Below are positions 1 to 5,009 of a stretch of DNA of 6,200 nucleotides, one piece after another (position 1 is the first letter of the stretch; every line of letters begins with the position of its first letter). The notes beneath the pieces are model-generated. The model was not told the DNA's origin, made no database searches, and saw only the letters and a program-made list of their open reading frames with translations. Made by a program: the position numbers and the translations under genes. The stretch spans positions 1 through 6,200 of the forward strand of contig JACRHK010000149.1 of NCBI GenBank assembly GCA_016217625.1. Reading direction: 5' to 3'. The DNA is from Nitrospirota bacterium (lineage in GTDB: Bacteria > Nitrospirota > RBG-16-64-22 > JACRHK01).

Positions 1-132
1 ACCTGTGAAATCCTAAATCCGAACATCGAAATCCTAAACAAATTCGAAATTCCAATTTCAAAGTTTTGAATTTCGGACATTGGAACTTGTTTCGTATTTC
101 GTGCTTAGGATTTCGGATTTCCTGTCACAGGT
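1..132. repeat. Heptamer-phased imperfect palindrome (MITE-like), AT-rich
   Basis: The stretch divides into consecutive 7-nt blocks. The left arm has units such as AAATCCT and AAATCCG, and the right arm has their complements (TAGGATT, TCGGATT). The ends are an exact 8-bp inverted repeat (ACCTGTGA at 1-8, TCACAGGT at 125-132). Inside, 27-37 pairs exactly with 105-115. The block 36-56 pairs with 79-92 if one 7-nt unit is bulged out, and the centre folds at 57-62/65-70. It is far more AT-rich than the flanking genes. I see no ORF with any family resemblance in it and no convincing sigma70 promoter. The left end may lie outside the window. It could form a cruciform or an RNA hairpin; mobility is inferred from its form only. 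Confidence 0.8.
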
Positions 133-157
133 ATGGTTACGGGCATTGGCTGCATCG

Positions 158-185
158 ATGACTGACACAAAATGACTGACACAAC
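158..185. repeat. 14-nt tandem duplication at the start of the Clp1-like gene
   Basis: The 13-nt string ATGACTGACACAA occurs at 158-170 and again at 172-184, a 14-nt period (two heptamers). Each copy carries an ATG. The first ATG (158) opens a five-codon frame ending at TGA 173-175. The second (172) opens the Clp1-like gene. The first copy may be a decoy or a tiny upstream frame affecting initiation, or simply a slippage product. Confidence 0.75.
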
Positions 186-1260
186 CAAGGCGGCACAGGT
201 GTTGCACCGCCACCCCGCGGAATGGCAGGCCTTCGCCCGCGAGCTGGAAACGGCCAGGGGGACGGTGTGTGTCCTTGGGGCGACGGATACGGGCAAGACG
301 ACGCTCTGCAGTGCCCTCTTGCAGACTCTGTGCGACCAAGGCCTCCGGGTCGCGTACTTGGACGCGGACCTGGGCCAGTCCACTATCGGACCTCCCGCCA
401 CGCTCAGCTTGGCAATCTTTTCCGGTTCCTCCCCATCCGTCCCTCTGTATGAGATCCCTCCGCAGCGGATGGACTTCATCGGGGCCACCTCGCCCGAAGG
501 GCATCTGCTGGCCACGACGGTCGGCGTCTGGCGCCTGGTGGAGGAGGCGCGTCAGTCGGGTTGTGACGTGCTCCTGGTGGATACCTCCGGCCTGGTCTAC
601 GGCGGCGCGGCCCGGGAGCTGAAGTTCCAGAAGATCCGGCTGCTGCGGCCCGACTGTCTGGTGGCGCTCCAGCGCGGAGGGGAGATCGAGCACTTGCTGC
701 TTCCGCACGAGCGGTCGGGGGTGCGCGTCGTCCGTCTCCCCGTCTCCGATCAGGCCCTCCGCCACTCGCGGGAGCAACGGCAGGCCTTCCGGCAGCGCCG
801 CTTCCGGGAATACTTCCGGGGGGCGGAGAGTCGGGAGATCCCCCTGGATCGAATCGGCATCTACGGCTTGCCGTTGGGCACGGGTAGCCGGATGGACTTC
901 CGCGAGCTCAACCGCCTCTCCCGGATGTTGGACGCCATCGTCATCTACGGCGAGCGTAGCCCGGACATCCTTTTCCTCGTCGTGGAGGGGGGATGCGGGC
1001 GCGACCGGATCTTCTCGGTGAAAGAAGAGTTCGGTGTCCGGGAAGTCCTGGTGGTGGAGCGGACGGACCTCCAGTCCCTCCTGCTGGGGCTCAACGACCG
1101 CCGGCAGTTCACCCTGGGCCTGGGGATCCTCCAGGCGATCGATTTTCGCGCGGGCCGTCTCCGGGTGGTAACCCCCCTGCCTCGCCTTGAGGAAGTCTCG
1201 CAGATCGCGTTCGGCTCCCTCCGGGTCGATCCCTCCGGCGTGGAATTGGGGAAGGTGTAA
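172..1260 (+). CDS. Clp1/Grc3-type P-loop protein, putative polynucleotide 5'-kinase
   Basis: The product is 362 aa, soluble, with no signal peptide. It has a P-loop GATDTGKTT (residues 36-44), then the family pattern DADLGQSTIGPP (64-75), where eukaryotic and archaeal Clp1/Grc3/Nol9 proteins have a D-x-GQ motif followed by a P/G-rich turn. A hydrophobic strand then ends in DTSG (137-140), equivalent to their Walker B / N-T-x-G segment. Known relatives phosphorylate 5'-OH ends of RNA with ATP or GTP, so the likely role is nucleic-acid 5' kinase or a related NTPase. The C-terminal ~150 residues are more divergent and could bind substrate. Bacterial members are uncommon and their role is not established. 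Start ATG 172 follows an in-frame stop at 163-165 but has no clear Shine-Dalgarno; GTG 199, preceded by AAGGCGG, is an alternative. The gene ends 4 nt before the GTG proposed for GT2, so co-transcription is possible. Confidence 0.82.
   Translation: MTDTTKAAQVLHRHPAEWQAFARELETARGTVCVLGATDTGKTTLCSALLQTLCDQGLRVAYLDADLGQSTIGPPATLSLAIFSGSSPSVPLYEIPPQRMDFIGATSPEGHLLATTVGVWRLVEEARQSGCDVLLVDTSGLVYGGAARELKFQKIRLLRPDCLVALQRGGEIEHLLLPHERSGVRVVRLPVSDQALRHSREQRQAFRQRRFREYFRGAESREIPLDRIGIYGLPLGTGSRMDFRELNRLSRMLDAIVIYGERSPDILFLVVEGGCGRDRIFSVKEEFGVREVLVVERTDLQSLLLGLNDRRQFTLGLGILQAIDFRAGRLRVVTPLPRLEEVSQIAFGSLRVDPSGVELGKV
1248..1255 (+). promoter_or_regulatory. Candidate ribosome binding site for GT2
   Basis: GGGGAAGG lies within the last codons of the Clp1-like gene, 9 nt before GTG 1265. 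It is the only purine-rich site near an in-frame start for GT2 and supports that start over one inside the repeat-free downstream part, where no ATG, GTG or TTG precedes the conserved domain. Confidence 0.45.
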
Positions 1261-1261
1261 T

Positions 1262-1363
1262 ACAGTGTCCGAAGTCCAAAGTCCGAAGTCTAAAGTCCAA
1301 AGTTTAAAACTCAACATCCAAGGCCAGACCTCGGACCTCGGACCTCGGACCTCGGACACTGTT
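1262..1363. repeat. Heptamer-phased inverted-repeat element overlapping the GT2 start
   Basis: A perfect 11-bp terminal inverted repeat (ACAGTGTCCGA at 1262-1272, TCGGACACTGT at 1352-1362) encloses the element. From 1266 to 1363 the sequence splits into 14 consecutive heptamers: the left arm is variants of AGTCCRA, and the right arm has CCTCGGA four times in a row (1329-1356), the complement of a GGTCCGA unit. The left arm therefore pairs with the right arm except for A/G changes. AGTTT and AAACT (1301-1311) form a small inner palindrome. It shares period and architecture with the element at 1-132, and its TCCGA core resembles that element's unit. It reads in frame with the GT2 gene. Confidence 0.88.
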
Positions 1364-2068
1364 GAACTTTCCCTCGTCATCCCCGTGTACAACGAGGTGG
1401 AGAACCTCAGGCCGCTTTGCGACGCGATTCGCAAGGCCCTCGACCCGTTGGGACGTTCGTATGAGGTCGTGTTTGTGGACGACGGAAGCACGGACGGCAG
1501 CGGAGAGCTGCTTCGGGAGCTACGCAGCGAGGATCGCCGCCTCCGCGTCCTGCGCTTCGACCGCAACTACGGCCAGACGGCGGTTTTTGATGCGGGGTTC
1601 AAGGCGGCGCGCGGAGCGGTGGTCGTCACGCTGGACGCCGATCTGCAGAATGATCCCGGCGACATTCCGCTTCTGCTGGACCGGATCGGCGAATACGATG
1701 CTGTCTGCGGCTGGCGCAGGGAGCGGCGCGACTCCTGGAGCAAGCGGATCGGGTCGCGGATCGCCAATGCCGTCCGCAACCGGGCGACCGGAGAGGAGAT
1801 TCACGATACCGGCTGCTCGCTCAAGGCGTTCCGGCGCGAGTGCCTGGAGGGGCTGACGCTTTACAAAGGGATGCACCGCTTCCTGCCGACGCTCGTGAAG
1901 ATGCGGGGGTTCCGGGTCGTCGAGGCGCCGGTCTCGCATCATCCGCGCCGGGCCGGGACCTCCAAGTACACGAACCTTGGACGGATCTTCGGCCCGTTCC
2001 TGGATCTGCTGGCCGTCCGGTGGATGAAGAAACGCTGGCTTTCCTATCGGGTCAATGAAGAGGCATGA
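1265..2068 (+). CDS. GT2 family polyprenyl-phosphate glycosyltransferase (DPM1/ArnC-like)
   Basis: The product is 267 aa from GTG 1265. The GT-A fold begins at LSLVIPVYNE (35-44). It carries VDDGSTDGS (71-79) for nucleotide-sugar binding, DADLQNDP (124-131) as the metal-binding acidic motif, and DTGCSLKAFRREC (181-193), typical of dolichyl/undecaprenyl-phosphate sugar transferases. A basic, amphipathic tail follows without the two C-terminal membrane helices of ArnC/GtrB, so it probably works at the inner face of the membrane. It likely joins a sugar from a nucleotide donor to undecaprenyl phosphate; the sugar is unknown. Residues 1-33 come entirely from the heptamer element and look like no known domain. 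No ATG, GTG or TTG lies in frame between 1265 and the conserved domain, so the element seems to have replaced the original start region. An upstream ATG at 1187 would need a 74-nt overlap with the Clp1-like gene and is less likely. The stop overlaps the PAP2 region, suggesting coupling. Confidence 0.88.
   Translation: MSEVQSPKSKVQSLKLNIQGQTSDLGPRTSDTVELSLVIPVYNEVENLRPLCDAIRKALDPLGRSYEVVFVDDGSTDGSGELLRELRSEDRRLRVLRFDRNYGQTAVFDAGFKAARGAVVVTLDADLQNDPGDIPLLLDRIGEYDAVCGWRRERRDSWSKRIGSRIANAVRNRATGEEIHDTGCSLKAFRRECLEGLTLYKGMHRFLPTLVKMRGFRVVEAPVSHHPRRAGTSKYTNLGRIFGPFLDLLAVRWMKKRWLSYRVNEEA
2057..2063 (+). promoter_or_regulatory. Ribosome binding site choosing the PAP2 start
   Basis: GAAGAGG ends 6 nt before ATG 2070. 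It favours that start over ATG 2055, which has no purine-rich site upstream and would overlap GT2 by 14 nt. Confidence 0.5.
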
Positions 2069-2069
2069 G

Positions 2070-3053
2070 ATGAACGGGATGGCGATGGTTTTCACCAGGC
2101 AGACGTCTTGGGTAGCGGCTGCGATTTTCGTATCCCTGGCGCTCAGCCTGGCGGCTGATCCCTGGGTGATGGCAGTCCGCAGAGGACTGGACCCGGTGCC
2201 GCCCCCCCTCCTTTGGATCACTCACGCGGGGAATGGCGCCTGGCAGGCATTGGCGACGCTGTTGCTCTTCGGAACGGGCTGGGCCTTGAAGCGGGAACCG
2301 CTTCGCCGGGCCGGCCTCCTCGGCCTGGCAGCCTTCCTCGGAGCCGGCCTCGCGGTTGAAGTCCTGAAACACCTCCTGGGGGTTCCCCGTCCCCGCCTCT
2401 GGATGCAGGGGGTCGCGCATTTCGGTCCTTCCTTGGCCGACGGGTTGGATAGCTTTCCCTCGGGCCACACGAGCACCAGCTTCGCCTTGGCCGTGCTGTG
2501 GGGTCGGATGTTTCCGGCCTGGCGTTGGCCCCTGTGGGCGTCGGCCGGCGCGATCTCCCTGTCCCGCGTGGCGGTGGGGTCGCATTTTCCTTCGGATGTC
2601 ATGGGTGGCGCGATCCTGGGCTCTTGCGTGGGATGGCTGGTGGCCGTCGGCTTTCCTGAAGGGCTGCGACGGCCGTCTTCTTTCCGCTCTGGAATCGCCT
2701 GGGCGATCAGCCGGGCCCGGGGAGCGGCGGCTTGGAGTCTCCTGCTCATCATTCTGCTGCTGGGAGCGTTCCGGGGGCCGGCGTTGTCTCTCACGGTTTG
2801 GTTTGAGGGTGTGGGTTTGGGTCTCGTGGTCGTTGGTGGGATACTGGGGTTCTGGTTATTCCATCAGAGCGAAACTTGGACTTCCGATCCGCATTCCACG
2901 CAACAGAGGGTTTGGGCGGCAGGCGGCGCGCTGACGGGTATCGGGTTTCTCCTGATCCCGGAATTCAGGTGGGTGGCTCCAGTCTTCGTCGGGACGTTCC
3001 TGCTGGAGTACTGGGTCTTTGTGAGACGGCAGGTGGGCGATGGGGAAAGATAA
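2070..3053 (+). CDS. PAP2-family membrane phosphatase with C-terminal membrane extension
   Basis: The product is 327 aa from ATG 2070 (332 aa if ATG 2055 is used). All three phosphatidic-acid-phosphatase motifs are present: K-x6-RP (K100, R107, P108), PSGH (130-133) and SR-x5-H-x3-D (S165, R166, H172, D176). The histidines are those expected for a phospho-enzyme mechanism. The N-terminal ~195 residues contain several membrane helices and match the usual PAP2 size. Relatives act on undecaprenyl pyrophosphate, phosphatidylglycerol phosphate or lipid A phosphates with the active site facing the periplasm. In this operon, carrier recycling or lipid A dephosphorylation (LpxE/LpxF-like) is plausible but unproven. 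About 130 extra residues follow, with three or four hydrophobic segments that I do not recognise. The end overlaps the next gene by 14 nt. Confidence 0.88.
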   Translation: MNGMAMVFTRQTSWVAAAIFVSLALSLAADPWVMAVRRGLDPVPPPLLWITHAGNGAWQALATLLLFGTGWALKREPLRRAGLLGLAAFLGAGLAVEVLKHLLGVPRPRLWMQGVAHFGPSLADGLDSFPSGHTSTSFALAVLWGRMFPAWRWPLWASAGAISLSRVAVGSHFPSDVMGGAILGSCVGWLVAVGFPEGLRRPSSFRSGIAWAISRARGAAAWSLLLIILLLGAFRGPALSLTVWFEGVGLGLVVVGGILGFWLFHQSETWTSDPHSTQQRVWAAGGALTGIGFLLIPEFRWVAPVFVGTFLLEYWVFVRRQVGDGER

Positions 3054-4701
3054 GTTTGCAATCCCTGCGCTGCTCATCCTCTGCGGGATGCTCTTCTTCT
3101 TTGCGTTGGGGACACCCGGCCTCACTGACCGCGATGAAGCGACCTTTGCCGAGGCCACTCGGGAAATGCTCGTGAGCGGCGACTGGCTGACGCCGCGCTT
3201 CAACGGCCACCTCCGGTTCGACAAGCCGATCCTCATCTACTATCTCATGGCCCCTTCGATGCTGGTCTGGGGGGCCGATGCCCCGGGCGCCCGGCTCCCT
3301 GCCGCGGTCTTCGGCGCCGCGTTGACCCTGCTCCTGTACGGGTTTCTCCGGCGGGTTCATTCCCCCCGGGCGGGGTTTGTCGGCGCGACCATCTTCGCCA
3401 CCAGCCTGATGACCGTCCTCCTCGCCCGGGCCGCCATCACCGACATGGTCCTGGTCTTCTTCCTCACGGCCGGGATGTTCGCCGCTTTCCTGGCTCTCTC
3501 CGAGGGGAAGCGGTCGTGGTGGTGGGGGGTCTATGTGGCCCTGGCCCTGGCCTTTCTGGCCAAGGGGCCGGTGGGTCTCGTCATCCCCGCCCTGGTCTTG
3601 CTGGGGTTCCTCCTCTGGACCGGACAGACCCGGCGCTTCCTGCGGGAAGGGCATCCCCTGGCGGGCGCCGGCCTCTTTCTTCTGGTGGCGGCGCCCTGGT
3701 TCGCGGCCATGTTCCTCCTGCACGGCGAGGCCTATCTGGATGCCGCTTCCTACCACACCCTCTACCGCTACGCCTCCGTGATTGGCGGGCACGGCGGTCC
3801 CTTCTGGTTCTACCTCCCCGTTCTTTTTGTCGGGTTCTTCCCCTGGTCCGGGATGCTGCCTGCGGCCCTCTGGCGCGGATGGCGTCTTCCCGAGGCGTCC
3901 GGGCGGCCGCCGGGAGAGATCCGTCTCTTCCGTCTCTGCCTGGTCTGGGTGGGGGTCGTTTTCCTCTTTTTCTCCTCTTCCAGCACGCGCCTGCCCCACT
4001 ACCTGTTCCCCCTCGTCCCGGCCGCGGCGATCCTGACGGCCCTCCATTGGGACCGGGCCTTGTCGGGTCGGATGCGCCTGACAGGGGGGCTGTGGACGGC
4101 GGCGGTCCTGGGGGTGGCCGCGGGCGGGGCTTTGCTGGCCCTCCCCTCCTTCGCGGGACCATGGGAGGCGTCGATCCGGAAGGAGGCGCCGGGGTTCGAG
4201 TTGCAGGCGTTGGGCGACGGCTACCGCTGGCTGGGTCTCGTCCTGGCGGCCGGTCCCCTGGCGGCCGCGCTGGCGGGGCTTCGCAGCCTCCGCGCGGCCT
4301 TCGCCCTCCTGGCCGGGACGACGATCGCCGCAACGCTCCTCCTCGTGACGGTCGCGCTCCCGCCCGTGGATCGGCTTTTCCTGGCGCCGCTCCGCGCGGT
4401 GGCGGCGGAGGCGGGGGAGCGCCTGAATCCGGAAGACCGTCTGGTGGCCTACGGCGTCTTCCGGCCCAGCCTGGTCTTCTACAGCCGTCACCACGTTGTC
4501 CCGCTCCAACGGGGGGAGGCGCAAGCGATCGCTCCCTTTCTGGCGGAGTCCGGCAGGACGCTCCTCATCACCCGGTCGGACCTCCTGCCGGAGCTGGTTG
4601 GGGCAGGGGGGGAGATGACCGTCCTGCGGCGGGAAGGAGAATACCTGTTGTTGATGCCGACCCCCGGTCCGATCGGGGCGCCCGACCTTTGCGGCATCTA
4701 A
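3040..4701 (+). CDS. ArnT-like membrane glycosyltransferase (GT39/PMT superfamily)
   Basis: The product is 553 aa. A first membrane helix (about 8-24) leads to the extracytoplasmic loop DRDEATFAEATREM (30-43), where the acidic pair D32-E33 matches the catalytic/metal region of ArnT and PMT enzymes. FDKPILIYY (60-68) follows, also a family hallmark. The middle has many membrane helices, including the conserved AKGPVGLVIP turn and an RLPHYLFPLVPA segment. The C-terminal ~110 residues form a mostly soluble domain with FYSRHH, as in other bacterial PMT-like proteins. Such enzymes transfer a sugar from a polyprenyl-phosphate donor to lipid A, a glycan or a protein at the periplasmic face. ATG 3040 overlaps PAP2 by 14 nt. 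The upstream AGGTGG is close (3 nt), so reinitiation may help. True L-Ara4N transfer cannot be claimed, since no Ara4N synthesis genes are in view. Confidence 0.88.
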   Translation: MGKDKFAIPALLILCGMLFFFALGTPGLTDRDEATFAEATREMLVSGDWLTPRFNGHLRFDKPILIYYLMAPSMLVWGADAPGARLPAAVFGAALTLLLYGFLRRVHSPRAGFVGATIFATSLMTVLLARAAITDMVLVFFLTAGMFAAFLALSEGKRSWWWGVYVALALAFLAKGPVGLVIPALVLLGFLLWTGQTRRFLREGHPLAGAGLFLLVAAPWFAAMFLLHGEAYLDAASYHTLYRYASVIGGHGGPFWFYLPVLFVGFFPWSGMLPAALWRGWRLPEASGRPPGEIRLFRLCLVWVGVVFLFFSSSSTRLPHYLFPLVPAAAILTALHWDRALSGRMRLTGGLWTAAVLGVAAGGALLALPSFAGPWEASIRKEAPGFELQALGDGYRWLGLVLAAGPLAAALAGLRSLRAAFALLAGTTIAATLLLVTVALPPVDRLFLAPLRAVAAEAGERLNPEDRLVAYGVFRPSLVFYSRHHVVPLQRGEAQAIAPFLAESGRTLLITRSDLLPELVGAGGEMTVLRREGEYLLLMPTPGPIGAPDLCGI

Positions 4702-4720
4702 TCGTCCGCCCGGCGGGGCA

Positions 4721-4726
4721 AGGAGG
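4721..4726 (+). promoter_or_regulatory. Strong ribosome binding site for the LAB_N gene
   Basis: AGGAGG, 7 nt before ATG 4734, is the best Shine-Dalgarno in the window. It lies in the 32-nt gap after the first ArnT-like gene, which has no terminator-like hairpin. This small gene may be translated more strongly than its neighbours. Confidence 0.8.
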
Positions 4727-4733
4727 AAAGAGG

Positions 4734-5009
4734 ATGCGTTGGGAGGATTGGTGGATCGTCATCGGCTTCGGGGGGCAGTTCCTCTTCTTCATGCGTTTCC
4801 TGATCCAGTGGATCGCCTCTGAAAGACGGAAGGCGAGCGTCATTCCCGTGGCCTTCTGGTATTTCAGCCTGGGAGGGAGCGCGATCCTCCTGGCCTACGC
4901 GATCCACCGGGTGGACCCGGTCTTCATCGCGGGGCAGTCGATGGGGAGCCTCATCTATATCCGGAACCTGGTCCTCATCCGGCGGCAGCGTGCAGAAGCC
5001 CTGGATTAA
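4734..5009 (+). CDS. LAB_N-domain small membrane protein
   Basis: The product is 91 aa and consists almost wholly of the domain found at the N-terminus of some LpxB (lipid-A-disaccharide synthase) proteins. Visible hallmarks are GQFLFFMRFLIQW (14-26), SVIPVAFWYFSLGG (35-48), YAIHRVDPVFIAGQ (55-68) and IYIRNL (74-79). There are three hydrophobic segments and a basic tail. It lacks the glycosyltransferase part of LpxB, so it is not a disaccharide synthase. The domain is, as I recall, grouped with the PQ-loop/MtN3 (SWEET) clan, and 90 residues with three helices is the size of a SemiSWEET half transporter. Standalone copies often sit beside GT2 and ArnT-like genes, as here, so a role in moving or presenting polyprenyl-linked sugar is a reasonable guess, not established. 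The last 20 nt overlap the next gene. Confidence 0.9.
   Translation: MRWEDWWIVIGFGGQFLFFMRFLIQWIASERRKASVIPVAFWYFSLGGSAILLAYAIHRVDPVFIAGQSMGSLIYIRNLVLIRRQRAEALD

Noticed and set aside
60..112. Sigma70 promoter in the AT-rich element
   Set aside because: TTGAAT, TTGGAA and TAGGAT occur, but no pair has the usual 16-18 nt spacing, and such matches are expected by chance in AT-rich DNA.
1262..1363. Rho-independent terminator after the Clp1-like gene
   Set aside because: The inverted repeat is long, but no T-run follows it and the sequence continues in frame into GT2.
58..1566. 502-codon open frame on the - strand
   Set aside because: It runs antisense through the Clp1-like gene, both ends touch heptamer elements and GT2, and its composition (arginine, proline, glutamine rich, no domain) is that of an antisense shadow in GC-rich DNA.
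2965..4524. 519-codon open frame on the - strand opposite the first ArnT-like gene
   Set aside because: It is a low-complexity, charged translation with no domain; the + strand frame has clear ArnT motifs.
3516..4733. Upstream in-frame extension of the LAB_N gene
   Set aside because: It is glycine/proline/arginine-rich out-of-frame reading of the ArnT-like gene; the strong ribosome binding site and conserved domain begin at 4734.
4702..4733. Terminator or riboswitch between the first ArnT-like gene and LAB_N
   Set aside because: Only 32 nt, mostly occupied by the ribosome binding site, with no stable stem.
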